10,319 nucleotides of DNA from Flavobacteriaceae bacterium (GCA_008081175.1 VMCW01000051.1:1-10319), one strand, 5' to 3'; shown: positions 1 through 7,035, counted from the stretch's first letter. The notes: generated from the sequence alone by a model not told the origin. Numbers and translations: made by a program.

Positions 1-1821
1 GGTTTTTTGATCTGGAGTATCAGAAAAATAATAACGCTTTACACTTTTTACGCCTATGTCTACCACATCTGTAGTATAAAACCACCCTCTCCAAAACCAG
101 TCAAGATCAATTGCCGAAGCATCTTCCATTGTTCGGAAAAAATCTTCTGGTGTGGGATGTTTAAACATCCAACGTTGAGCATAGGTTCTAAAAGCGTGAT
201 CGAAAGCTTCTCTACCCATCACCGTTTCTCTCAAAATATTTAAAGCTGTAGCCGGCTTGGCATAAGCGTTAGGCCCCAACTGATATACGTTTTCTGGGTT
301 AGACATTATAGGGGAAATAAACTCTTGATTGCCTGCCATATAAGGAACAATTTTTTGGGGATCTCCTCTTCTTGAAGGATAGTTTTCAAGAGCTCCAATG
401 GCCTCAGGATGGGATACCCCAAAATCTTGTTCTGTCAAATATTGCACAAACGTATCCAATCCTTCATCCATCCAACCCCACTGACGTTCGTCTGAATTCA
501 CAATCATTGGAAAATAGTTATGTCCTACCTCGTGTATAATTACACTTATCATTCCAAATTTGGTACGATCAGAATAGGTTCCATCTTCATTTGGACGACC
601 ATAATTCCAACAAATCATAGGGTATTCCATCCCTTGATTTTTGGCATGAACAGACACTGCTTTGGGATAAGGGTAATCAAAAGTAAATTTTGAATATGTT
701 TTTAAGGTCTGAACTACTGCTTTAGTAGAGTAGGCTTCCCAAAGAGGGTTTCCTTCTTTAGGATAGAGAGAAACTGCCATAACTTTTTGATTACCAATCT
801 GGACTGCTTGACGTTCCCAAATGAATTTTCTTGAGGTTGCAAATCCAAAATCACGAACATTTTTTGCATGGAATTTCCAGGTACTTTTCTTTTTGGAAAA
901 CCCTGCCTCTTTTGCAGTAGCTTCTTCCTGATTGACAATGATTACCGGTTTGTCAAAACTTGTTGCTGAATCTTGAAATCTTTTGTATTCTTCACGTGTT
1001 AAAACCTCCTTAGGGTTTTGCAGACTTCCAGTAGCCTCCATGATGTGGTCTGAGGGCACAGTTATGTTTACTTCATAATCACCAAATTCCAAGGCAAACT
1101 CTCCATTGCCCCAAAATTGATAGTTTTGCCACCCCTCTACATCATTGTATACACACATTCTTGGAAAGAACTGAGCAATGACATACGCCTTGTTGCCGTC
1201 TTTTTCAAAATATTCATAACCTGAACGTCCACGTCCCTCAACGTGATTGTTGATGTTATACCACCATTTGATCTTAAACACATAAACCTCTCCGGGAGCC
1301 AATGCTTTAGGTAAATCGACACGCATCATGGTTTGATTGATTTTATATGGTAAAGGCTTGTTTTGAGCATCTACCACCCAATCAATATTAAATCCTCCGT
1401 CAAAAGGATCTTTTACATAGTTGCTTACAAAAGAAGAGGGTCTTTCGGTCAATGAACTCCCTGCACCATTTTTTTCAAGTGCTGGAGAATCTTTTTGTCG
1501 GATATTTTGATCCAACTGAAGCCACAAGTAAGGAAGTTGATCTGGTGAATTGTTGGTATAGGTGATCGTCTCTTCACCATAAAGTTGACTTTTTTCATCA
1601 TCCAGTTCTACGTTCATAACGTAGTCAACTTTTTGTTGATAATATTCCACTCCTGGTGCTCCAGAAGCATTGTGGTATTTGTTTGGATCAGCAAACTGAT
1701 CGTACAGCTGTCTGAATTTATTTTGATTGATATGTCCTTGCTGCACCTGTGCAGACAAAACAAAAGAAGTTAATACGCAAAAGGTAAAGACGAACTTCAA
1801 AAATAACGTTGTATTCTTCAT
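1..1821 (-). CDS. M1 family metallopeptidase (GMEYP subgroup), partial at C-terminus
   Basis: Likely an exported zinc aminopeptidase of the gluzincin M1 family. I translated 607 residues from the ATG at 1821; the frame stays open to base 1, so the C-terminus is missing. Residues 1-24 look like a signal peptide (MKNTTLFLKF start, hydrophobic core, cleavage near LSAQ). The zinc site is H430-E-V-G-H434 with the third ligand E453 in WMDEG, giving exact HExxH-x18-E spacing; E431 would be the catalytic base. Y520 in NAYAKPA sits about 89 residues after E431, where M1 enzymes place the transition-state tyrosine. The usual GAMEN exopeptidase motif is replaced by G397-MEYP, a variant I associate with a Bacteroidota M1 subgroup. 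It lies 53 bases after the DUF6702 gene on the same strand, probably in one transcript. Any C-terminal sorting domain would be outside the window. The fold and active site are clear; substrate is unknown. Confidence 0.93.
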   Translation of the reverse strand, partial: MKNTTLFLKFVFTFCVLTSFVLSAQVQQGHINQNKFRQLYDQFADPNKYHNASGAPGVEYYQQKVDYVMNVELDDEKSQLYGEETITYTNNSPDQLPYLWLQLDQNIRQKDSPALEKNGAGSSLTERPSSFVSNYVKDPFDGGFNIDWVVDAQNKPLPYKINQTMMRVDLPKALAPGEVYVFKIKWWYNINNHVEGRGRSGYEYFEKDGNKAYVIAQFFPRMCVYNDVEGWQNYQFWGNGEFALEFGDYEVNITVPSDHIMEATGSLQNPKEVLTREEYKRFQDSATSFDKPVIIVNQEEATAKEAGFSKKKSTWKFHAKNVRDFGFATSRKFIWERQAVQIGNQKVMAVSLYPKEGNPLWEAYSTKAVVQTLKTYSKFTFDYPYPKAVSVHAKNQGMEYPMICWNYGRPNEDGTYSDRTKFGMISVIIHEVGHNYFPMIVNSDERQWGWMDEGLDTFVQYLTEQDFGVSHPEAIGALENYPSRRGDPQKIVPYMAGNQEFISPIMSNPENVYQLGPNAYAKPATALNILRETVMGREAFDHAFRTYAQRWMFKHPTPEDFFRTMEDASAIDLDWFWRGWFYTTDVVDIGVKSVKRYYFSDTPDQKT

Positions 1822-1874
1822 AATCTAATTTGTTGTTTTTTTAGGGAGGTCTAATATACAAAGTAATTTACCAC

Positions 1875-2375
1875 CTAGTATAGCGAAAAAACTTCATGTT
1901 CTTTTCCTTTATATAAAAGTGCACTTTTTCTTCCTTCTTTACTTTTAAAATGGAGTATGTTTTGTTGTTCTTCAAAAAGGCTGAATAACATACTGTTTTG
2001 CACACGAAGGATTTGTGCGCTTTCAGGAACATTCAGCTCAAAATAGCATTGTAGGATTTCATTTTTATATTCTCTTCCCAAATAGTTAAAATCTTGATCT
2101 TGATTGTCTATTTGAATGCGAAAGTATTGTTTGAGTACTCCTTCAAACAGCACATCTACTTTAGTTTTATCAGAATCTGGGGCAAGCTGAATTTCCTCAT
2201 GGAATTCTCTCAAAAGCATTTCAATGTCATCAATAAAAAACTGGCTAGTGATTTGAATACTAGCTGACGCTTCTTTGAAATCCAATGTGGTTGTACTGAC
2301 ATAAAACTTGTGATCCTTGGGTAGGGAAGCTACAATATTCATCAAAAGATATAAAAACGAGAAAAATAAAGGCAT
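1875..2375 (-). CDS. DUF6702 family protein, probably exported
   Basis: A 166-residue protein matching my recollection of DUF6702, a Bacteroidota family of unknown function. Visible family-like segments are HKFYVS (22-27), FIDDIE (47-52), YLGREYK (98-104) and FEEQQNILHF (134-143). Residues 1-17 are hydrophobic (MPLFFSFLYLLMNIVAS), suggesting a short signal peptide or anchor, although no basic residue precedes the core. The rest alternates beta-strand-like and helical stretches, with no recognisable catalytic motif. It begins 12 bases after the upstream carboxypeptidase-regulatory-like gene and ends 53 bases before the M1 peptidase, so co-transcription is likely. As I recall, this order recurs in flavobacteria, and some database entries give members peptidase-like names. 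I see no protease active site here. Family assignment is from motif recognition, not a search. Confidence 0.8.
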   Translation of the reverse strand: MPLFFSFLYLLMNIVASLPKDHKFYVSTTTLDFKEASASIQITSQFFIDDIEMLLREFHEEIQLAPDSDKTKVDVLFEGVLKQYFRIQIDNQDQDFNYLGREYKNEILQCYFELNVPESAQILRVQNSMLFSLFEEQQNILHFKSKEGRKSALLYKGKEHEVFSLY

Positions 2376-2387
2376 GACAAACTTTTT

Positions 2388-3128
2388 TTACTCCTGTACA
2401 ATAGACTTATACGCATTACTCTCATTGATTAAGAAATCAATGAGCTGAAATTCTTTTTCTTTTTTTAATAAAGCACTTGTTTTCATTTTACTGTCAATAT
2501 ATTCCAAAAATCCCATGATTTGACTTTTTTCAATGCCCAGATCATTTTCAAAAAAACGTTCGTCAAAAACAAGAGGGAGTATTTCACTGGGTTTCATCCT
2601 CATTTTTTCTTCCTGAGTTTTATTAGAAAGTGCTTTTGCTAAAAGTCTTGCAATATTTACAAAGTCAATTCCATTGGAAAGTTGTCGATCATCAGCAGCG
2701 CGATTAACCAAACTTGAAGATTTATCGTCCTCGTAATCAAAACCCTTGAATTCTTCTTCTTTTAAATCCAAAAATTTTTCTACATCCTCTGTAGTTACAA
2801 TTACCTCTCTCAGTTGGGTAATGTTTTCATTTACGGAAACAACTAATCTGTTTTTAGAAAGAATTTCTTCTGTGATTTTTACACTTCGAATTTGATACTG
2901 AACGGACGAAAAAAGGATTTCATCTCCCAAAGCCACCTCGATTTCAAAAGCACCATCACTGTCTGTAATGGTATTGGTTTGAGCGGTATTATTGACAACA
3001 TTTGCTGCAATTACTTTCGTGTTTTTATAGAACAACTGTCCTTTGATTAATCTGCGCTCTTGTCCTAGAACAAAAAGCGAAAAAAGAAAAGAAAACCACA
3101 AAAAAACACTATTTTTCATCTGATGCAT
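2388..3128 (-). CDS. Exported protein with carboxypeptidase-regulatory-like domain
   Basis: A 246-residue protein. Residues 4-23 (MKNSVFLWFSFLFSLFVLGQ) are a clear signal peptide. Residues about 28-112 resemble the CarbopepD_reg_2 beta-sandwich found at the N-terminus of TonB-dependent receptors: KGQLFYKNTKVIAANVVNN, then TDSDGAFEIEV, then LREVIVTT. Here no TonB plug or barrel follows. Residues 113-246 are charged and probably helical (EDVEKFLDLKEEEF, later EILPLVFDERFF). It is the first gene of a set with DUF6702 and the M1 peptidase. I use the ATG at 3128 because an A-rich leader precedes it; a second ATG at 3119 would start directly at MKN and is almost as good. The protein is probably periplasmic or surface-exposed. 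Its function is unknown; a truncated receptor is unlikely because the C-terminal part is intact and in frame. Confidence 0.82.
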   Translation of the reverse strand: MHQMKNSVFLWFSFLFSLFVLGQERRLIKGQLFYKNTKVIAANVVNNTAQTNTITDSDGAFEIEVALGDEILFSSVQYQIRSVKITEEILSKNRLVVSVNENITQLREVIVTTEDVEKFLDLKEEEFKGFDYEDDKSSSLVNRAADDRQLSNGIDFVNIARLLAKALSNKTQEEKMRMKPSEILPLVFDERFFENDLGIEKSQIMGFLEYIDSKMKTSALLKKEKEFQLIDFLINESNAYKSIVQE

Positions 3129-3275
3129 ATTTTACACTTTTAAATGTCAAAATGAAGCTTTTACAACATTATGACTACACTTTAAAAAGTTTTATAAACT
3201 TCAAGGAAGTAAGTTTTTATAAAGATAGTTTTTGTAAGATGAATTTATATCCCATTTGTTGTTAATTTTATTGAA
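3129..3275. other. Divergent intergenic region with candidate control elements
   Basis: This 147-base gap separates the divergent carboxypeptidase-regulatory-like gene and the GNAT gene and is the largest gene-free stretch in the window. It should hold promoters for both directions. For the plus strand the nearest match to the Bacteroidota -7 box is TAGTTTTTG at 3226-3234, one base too long in the spacer and without a good TTTG partner. On the minus strand I found only TAATGTTG (3171 down to 3164). Repeated AAGTTT/TATAAA elements sit in the middle (see the repeat entry). No small open frame or RNA gene stands out. Confidence 0.4.
3187..3223. repeat. Repeated AAGTTT-TATAAA elements, possible operator
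   Basis: The first element, 3187-3201, is a perfect inverted repeat AAGTTT-TAT-AAACTT. A second copy of its left part, AAGTTTTTATAAA, lies at 3211-3223, 24 bases after the first and with one extra T. AAACTT at 3196-3201 can also pair with AAGTTT at 3211-3216. The spacing is roughly two helical turns, as for a dimeric regulator, but the sequence is pure AT-rich material and could have arisen by chance. Confidence 0.35.
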
Positions 3276-3731
3276 ATGAAGTTTGAGATTACTCAAATAA
3301 CTGCAGAAGACACCTATCCATTAAGACATGCACTTTTGAGAAAAGGTAGGCCTTTAAGCAGCTGTATCCTAGAGGGTGATGACGCACCAGAGACGATTCA
3401 TCTGGGCGCATTTTTTGAAAACGATCTGATAGGTATTGGAAGTGCTTTTTTAAACCCTTGTCCTCAGTATCCAGACAAAACAGGAGTTCAATTAAGAGCT
3501 ATAGCAGTAGCCCCTAATCACCAAAGAAAAGGAGTTGCAACCCAGTTAATACAACAGCTCTTAAAAAAAATTCAATTTCAACTGAATCCAGAATGCATTT
3601 GGCTCAATGCCCGTATTTCAGCAAGCCTTCTCTATCTTTCGAATGGGTTTCAGCCTGTAGGAGATCCCTTTGATATTGTACCCATAGGCACCCATCAACG
3701 CTTTATAAAAAATTATTCTCATGACGCATAG
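3276..3731 (+). CDS. GNAT family N-acetyltransferase
   Basis: A complete 151-residue GNAT enzyme that would transfer an acetyl group from acetyl-CoA to an unidentified amine. The acetyl-CoA pyrophosphate-binding motif A is clear: LRAIAVAP (73-80), then Q83-R-K-G-V-A88 (the Q/RxxGxG/A loop), then a helix. Motif B is visible as LNARISASLLYLSNGFQPVG (110-129), with the usual Y near the chain's CoA side and the GF turn. The C-terminus PFDIVPIGTH-QRF resembles small stand-alone GNATs of the ElaA-like type. The length is normal for the fold. The ATG at 3276 has an AT-rich leader without a Shine-Dalgarno site. Its last 11 bases overlap the start of the next gene, so translation of the two is probably coupled. 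The substrate cannot be told from sequence; a cell-wall link through its neighbour is only an inference. Confidence 0.9.
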   Translation: MKFEITQITAEDTYPLRHALLRKGRPLSSCILEGDDAPETIHLGAFFENDLIGIGSAFLNPCPQYPDKTGVQLRAIAVAPNHQRKGVATQLIQQLLKKIQFQLNPECIWLNARISASLLYLSNGFQPVGDPFDIVPIGTHQRFIKNYSHDA

Positions 3732-4434
3732 ACCCCTTTTATACTTTACATTGCTCTTTACTTCCTTTTTGGTTACGGGTCAAGAATACTCCTTCACCAA
3801 AGAACAACTATTGGGTCGCAGCAAACCCGTATTCTACAACAACTCGATTGCTTTACTTCCAGAGGCAGGGAAAGCATTTGAAGCCATGCAAAAAGCAGCA
3901 AGAAAGGCAGGAATAGAATTAGAAATTGTATCTCCCTACCGCTCCTATGAAAGACAACAAGCGATTTGGAATAGAAAATACACCTACAACGCCACACTTG
4001 GCTTGACTCCTGAACAAAACATTGCCAAAATAATTGAATACTCCACCCTACCGGGAACCTCGAGACACCACTGGGGGACAGATGTTGACCTTATAGATGG
4101 ATCCAAAGAACAAGAAGGAGATGTCTTAGTAGCGAAAAAATTTCATGATAAGGGACCTTATGCTGAACTAAAAAAATGGATGGACACACACGCAGAACAA
4201 TTTGGTTTTGTTCTCCCCTATACAAACGATCCGAAAAGGAAAGGATTTTATTATGAACCATGGCATTACAGTTATGCCCCTCTTTCTGTTCCTATGCTCC
4301 AAGCCTATTTAAAGCTAGATTTAAAACAATTATTAGTCCCAGAAAGTTTAGAAGGGAGCAGTTACATAACTAGGCAATTTTTAGAGCGCTACATCAAAGA
4401 AAATGTTTTAGGTATAGCACCTCAGTTGAAATAA
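3721..4434 (+). CDS. VanY-type D-alanyl-D-alanine carboxypeptidase (M15B), exported
   Basis: A 237-residue zinc D,D-carboxypeptidase expected to remove the terminal D-Ala from peptidoglycan peptides outside the inner membrane. Residues 1-20 are a signal peptide ending LVTG-QE, with no lipobox cysteine. M15 hallmarks are in order: SPYRSYERQ (71-79), SRHHWGTDVD (114-123, matching SxHxxGxxxD with zinc ligands H116 and D123), GFVLPY (162-167) and E179-P-W-H182, supplying the catalytic Glu and the third zinc ligand His. Length and spacing fit VanY/DacY proteins. The start codon lies inside the end of the GNAT gene, so the pair is probably one transcript. There is no vanA-like ligase or vanRS pair nearby, so this is more likely general wall maturation than glycopeptide resistance. 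An L,D- or D,D-dipeptidase role is less likely given the SxHxxG region and EPWH. Confidence 0.92.
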   Translation: MTHRPLLYFTLLFTSFLVTGQEYSFTKEQLLGRSKPVFYNNSIALLPEAGKAFEAMQKAARKAGIELEIVSPYRSYERQQAIWNRKYTYNATLGLTPEQNIAKIIEYSTLPGTSRHHWGTDVDLIDGSKEQEGDVLVAKKFHDKGPYAELKKWMDTHAEQFGFVLPYTNDPKRKGFYYEPWHYSYAPLSVPMLQAYLKLDLKQLLVPESLEGSSYITRQFLERYIKENVLGIAPQLK

Positions 4435-4446
4435 ATATCAAAATGT

Positions 4447-4474
4447 GTATTTTAGAAAACCAAATCTAAAATAC
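4447..4474 (+). repeat. Hairpin abutting the bTHX start codon
   Basis: A perfect 10-bp inverted repeat, GTATTTTAGA (4447-4456) and TCTAAAATAC (4465-4474), is separated by the 8-base loop AAACCAAA. It ends one base before the ATG at 4476. If T4446 bulges out, ATG at 4443-4445 can also pair with CAT at 4475-4477, taking in the first two bases of the start codon. No T-tract follows, so it is not a standard terminator. The left arm contains TATTTTAG (4448-4455), a one-mismatch -7 box, with GTTG at 4425-4428. It may therefore act in RNA (start-site occlusion) or in DNA (operator over a promoter). Confidence 0.5.
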
Positions 4475-4475
4475 C

Positions 4476-4577
4476 ATGGGAAAAGGAGACAAAAAGACAC
4501 GTAAAGGAAAAATTTTTAATGGTTCTTACGGAGTTCGAAGAAAACGAACTAAATCCAAAAAGAAAACGAAATCTTAA
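4476..4577 (+). CDS. 30S ribosomal protein bTHX
   Basis: A 33-residue, very basic protein. It opens MGKGDKKTRKGKIFNGSYGV and continues RRKRTKSKKKTKS. The pattern MGKGDKK-(S/T)-R-x-GKI-x-x-GSYGxRR is diagnostic of bTHX, the small protein first described in Thermus that packs among rRNA helices in the 30S head. Homologues with this start occur in Bacteroidota. The lysine-rich tail is somewhat longer than the shortest family members. The gene follows the VanY-type gene by 41 bases and carries a hairpin immediately upstream. It ends at TAA 4575-4577, inside a TTAA that also supplies the stop of the convergent yaaA gene, giving a 4-base overlap. Because it is so short it is easily missed by length-filtered gene calling. 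Confidence 0.93.
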   Translation: MGKGDKKTRKGKIFNGSYGVRRKRTKSKKKTKS

Positions 4578-5338
4578 CGAATAAAAACAGGATTAAATTC
4601 TGAAGAGGTCGCCTCTTCGCTGTAACGATATCCTTCAGATTCAAATGCCCTAATGTGGTTTAAGTCAGTGGATTTATGATCAATAAGATATCGTGCCATC
4701 ATACCTCGTGCTTTTTTAGCAAAAAAGGAAATGATCTTGAGTTTACCATTTTTGTAGTCTTTAAATTCTGGGCTTACCAAGGGAGCCTTTAATGACTTGG
4801 TGTCTAGAACGCTAAAATATTCTTTACTGGCTAAATTCACTATGATCTCTCCATCGGTGAGCTCTTCGTTTAAACGTTGTGTGACTTTTTGTTTCCAAAA
4901 TTCATACAAGTTTTTTGACCTTCCAATTTTTAACACAGTACCCATTTCTAAACGGTAAGCTTGTATTGCATCTAAAGGTTTTAATATACCGTATAGCCCA
5001 GATAGAATTCGAAGTTCCTTTTGTAGGTGTCCTATTGAATCTTCCTTCATAGTGTAAGCATCCAGCCCTGTATATACATCTCCATTAAAAGCAAAAACAG
5101 CTGCTCTACTCTTTTTAGGTTGATCTTCAAAAGAAGCAAACTGCTGGTTGCGTTCCCAATTGAGTTGAGCTAATTTTTCAGAAATGTGCATTAGTTTCTG
5201 GAGGTTCTTTGGGGATTTCTTTTTAAGTAACTCATTTATTTGAGTTGCTTCTTTTTCAAAATAAGGAACAGTTGTATGAGTAACGGGTAAAACCTTTTCA
5301 AAGTCAAGCGATTTTGCTGGTGAAACGAGTATTTTCAT
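4574..5338 (-). CDS. yaaA: Peroxide stress protein YaaA
   Basis: A 254-residue YaaA/DUF328 protein of normal length. Family signatures are MKILVSPAKSLD at the start, F84-N-G-D-V-Y-x-GLDA (84-94), LSGLYGILKPLD (112-123), YRLEMGT (128-134), NLASKEYF (168-175) and FFAKKARGMMARY (205-217). In E. coli, YaaA is induced by peroxide through OxyR and limits damage by lowering free intracellular iron; its biochemical activity is not settled, and work on homologues suggests DNA binding. It is cytoplasmic, with no signal peptide. It lies 79 bases after rluD on the same strand, and its own promoter candidate sits in that gap (see 5356-5383). Its stop codon overlaps that of the convergent bTHX gene. Confidence 0.95.
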   Translation of the reverse strand: MKILVSPAKSLDFEKVLPVTHTTVPYFEKEATQINELLKKKSPKNLQKLMHISEKLAQLNWERNQQFASFEDQPKKSRAAVFAFNGDVYTGLDAYTMKEDSIGHLQKELRILSGLYGILKPLDAIQAYRLEMGTVLKIGRSKNLYEFWKQKVTQRLNEELTDGEIIVNLASKEYFSVLDTKSLKAPLVSPEFKDYKNGKLKIISFFAKKARGMMARYLIDHKSTDLNHIRAFESEGYRYSEEATSSEFNPVFIR

Positions 5339-5355
5339 AATCCTTAATTTTGATC

Positions 5356-5383
5356 TAAAAGTACACTCTTTTCAAAGGCCAAA
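5356..5383 (-). promoter_or_regulatory. Candidate yaaA promoter (TTTG-N16-TACTTTTA)
   Basis: Read on the minus strand, TTTG (5383-5380) is followed after 16 bases by TACTTTTA (5363-5356), which differs from the Bacteroidota -7 consensus TAnnTTTG only in its last base. Transcription would begin near 5352, giving a leader of about 14 bases before the yaaA ATG at 5338. The 16-base spacer is the same as at the ddl and pyrE promoters in this window. Confidence 0.4.
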
Positions 5384-5400
5384 CAAGTGCTTTAAATCAA

Positions 5401-5416
5401 AGCTCTATATAGAACT
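5401..5416. repeat. 16-bp near-palindrome upstream of yaaA
   Basis: AGCTCTATATAGAACT is symmetric except for one mismatched pair (C5403/A5414), with a perfect 10-bp core TCTATATAGA. It starts one base beyond the rluD stop on the yaaA side and lies about 20 bases upstream of the candidate yaaA -33 box. It could be an operator for a stress regulator or a weak 3' end structure for rluD; there is no T-tract to support a terminator. Chance is a real alternative in AT-rich DNA. Confidence 0.25.
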
Positions 5417-5417
5417 A

Positions 5418-6458
5418 TCATAAATTCTTATGTTGCGCATAGTTGCGCCACTTGTCTATAAGCTCAACAAAATCATCTGGCAACTCAGAGTCAAACTGCA
5501 TAAACGTTCCTAGCTTAGGATGAGTAAAACCAAGGGTTTTTGCATGAAGTGCCTGCCTTGGAAGAAGAGAGAAACAGTTTTCCACAAACTGTCGGTATTT
5601 TGAAAAGCTCGTTCCCTTAATTACTGCATCACCACCATAACGGGCGTCATTGAACAAAGGATGCCCAAAATGTTTCATATGAGCTCTAATTTGGTGTGTT
5701 CTCCCTGTTTCGAGTTGACACTCAAGAAGAGTAACATATCCAAAACGTTCCAAAACTTTGTAATGTGTTACCGCTTCTTTTCCCTGAGAATTATCTTCAA
5801 AGACAGCCATTTGAAGACGATTTTTAGGATGTCGACCAATGGCTCCAGTATAGGTTCCTGAGTCTTCATCAAAATCTCCCCAAACCAAAGCGATGTATTT
5901 TCGTTCAGAAGTTTTATCAAAAAACTGTTTTGCCAGGTGTGTCATTGTTGTCTCGGTCTTTGCAACTACAAGCAAACCACTGGTATCTTTGTCTATACGG
6001 TGCACCAAACCTGGGCGGTCATTACTGTTTTTTGGCATTTCTTTAAAATGGTGTAAGAGACCGTTGAGAAGTGTTCCCGAATAATTCCCATGTCCAGGAT
6101 GAACAACTAGTCCTGCGGGTTTATTTACAACCACAAGTTCTTCATCTTCAAAAACAAATTCTAATTTGATGGGTTCTGGAACAAGCAAATTTTCATAGGG
6201 CGGATGTGCAAAAAGCACCTTTACCTGTTCTCCTCCCTTAATTTTGTAATTGGATTTTACTGGATTATCCCCAACAAAAATACTCCCGGCCTTTGCCGCT
6301 TGTTGGATTTTATTGCGCGTTGCGTTTTCTATACGCGCCATCAAAAATTTATCTATACGAAGCGGAGATTGTCCTGGGTCAGCAGTAAAGGAATAATGTT
6401 CATGAAGAGCCTCAGAAGAAGAATGCACTTCTTCTTCACTTGGACTATCGTATTCCAT
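5418..6458 (-). CDS. rluD: RluD-type 23S rRNA pseudouridine synthase
   Basis: A 346-residue RluA/RluD family enzyme that converts uridines in RNA to pseudouridine; RluD proper acts on helix 69 of 23S rRNA. The N-terminal acidic leader (about 1-30) is followed by an S4 RNA-binding domain (LRIDKFLMARIENATRNKIQ, 33-52, to about 85), then the catalytic domain. Key motifs are VVNKPAGLVVHPG (110-122), RLVHRIDKDTSG-type motif II at 150-161 with catalytic D156, and GRTHQIRAHMKHFGHPLFND (252-271). An S4 domain plus this length favours RluD over RluA or RluC, but the exact target uridines cannot be read from sequence. Its first 14 bases overlap the end of the PASTA gene, so the two are probably translated from one mRNA. 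Confidence 0.92.
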   Translation of the reverse strand: MEYDSPSEEEVHSSSEALHEHYSFTADPGQSPLRIDKFLMARIENATRNKIQQAAKAGSIFVGDNPVKSNYKIKGGEQVKVLFAHPPYENLLVPEPIKLEFVFEDEELVVVNKPAGLVVHPGHGNYSGTLLNGLLHHFKEMPKNSNDRPGLVHRIDKDTSGLLVVAKTETTMTHLAKQFFDKTSERKYIALVWGDFDEDSGTYTGAIGRHPKNRLQMAVFEDNSQGKEAVTHYKVLERFGYVTLLECQLETGRTHQIRAHMKHFGHPLFNDARYGGDAVIKGTSFSKYRQFVENCFSLLPRQALHAKTLGFTHPKLGTFMQFDSELPDDFVELIDKWRNYAQHKNL

Positions 6459-6996
6459 TTCCCAAAACTAAATCAATTTTACTGGTTTTGGGTAGAAGTA
6501 CCCCCGGCTCAATTGTGTTACCACGATGTTTGATTTCCAAAACCATATCTTTACCAATATTGTCCTTATAGGTGATCTCTCCCAACTGAAATCCTGTCGA
6601 CTTTAAAAGAGATTCTGCATTGCGTTTGGTTATTTGAATCAAATTGGGAACCGTCACCTTTCTATAATCAGAAGGATTTACGGTGAGGTATATTTTTCTG
6701 TTCTCTTTTACCTCACTTCCTGCTTCTGGTATGTGTGAAATAACGGAGAGTGGCGGGAGTGATGGAACAAATTGGGCAGAATCGATGACTTCATAACGCA
6801 GTGATTCTTCTTCCAGTATTTCAGGCAAAGCACTCAAAAGCACCCCCTGTAAATCTGGTACTTTTTTGTATTGATTGTGATTGGTTATAAAACGCAAACC
6901 GAAAGAAATAATAAAAAAAAACAATACCAAGACCAAACTCATTCTAAAGAGCTGTCTTATAAAAATTCCACTGAAAAGAAAACGTAAAAAATTCAT
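6445..6996 (-). CDS. PASTA domain membrane protein
   Basis: A 183-residue protein with a short cytoplasmic N-terminus, one transmembrane segment (about 19-37, MSLVLVLFFFIISFGLRF) and two extracytoplasmic PASTA domains (about 43-108 and 112-180). Each opens with a VP-N/D-L motif (KVPDLQG, TVPNLIQ) and carries the typical I-x-x-x-P-x-x-G-x-x-V turn (ISHIPEAGSEV; the second copy is IEPGVLLPKTSKIDLVLG). PASTA domains bind muropeptides or act in protein contacts at the division site. Here they are not fused to a Ser/Thr kinase or a penicillin-binding protein, and no kinase is nearby. The ATG at 6996 is preferred. An upstream in-frame ATG at 7134 would add 46 non-family residues and run into the divergent ddl gene. 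The gene overlaps rluD by 14 bases. The PASTA-RluD-Ddl neighbourhood is, as I recall, common in flavobacteria. Confidence 0.88.
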   Translation of the reverse strand: MNFLRFLFSGIFIRQLFRMSLVLVLFFFIISFGLRFITNHNQYKKVPDLQGVLLSALPEILEEESLRYEVIDSAQFVPSLPPLSVISHIPEAGSEVKENRKIYLTVNPSDYRKVTVPNLIQITKRNAESLLKSTGFQLGEITYKDNIGKDMVLEIKHRGNTIEPGVLLPKTSKIDLVLGNGIR

Positions 6997-7035
6997 CTCG
7001 AAAATTCGAAAGCTAAGATAATAAAACCTCTGCTT

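Noticed and set aside
714..1773. Several open frames of 61-74 codons within the M1 peptidase region
   Set aside because: The continuous 607-codon minus-strand frame with a full zinc site and signal peptide accounts for this region; the others are out-of-frame readings of it.
3721..4434. Glycopeptide-resistance (van) locus suggested by the VanY-type gene
   Set aside because: No vanH/A/X or vanRS genes are present, and the Ddl in the window keeps the Lys-Tyr omega-loop pair of a normal D-Ala-D-Ala ligase. A housekeeping wall enzyme is more likely.
6204..6533. 109-codon open frame on the plus strand opposite rluD and the PASTA gene
   Set aside because: It has no recognisable domain, runs antisense to two well-supported genes, and its length is expected by chance opposite coding DNA.
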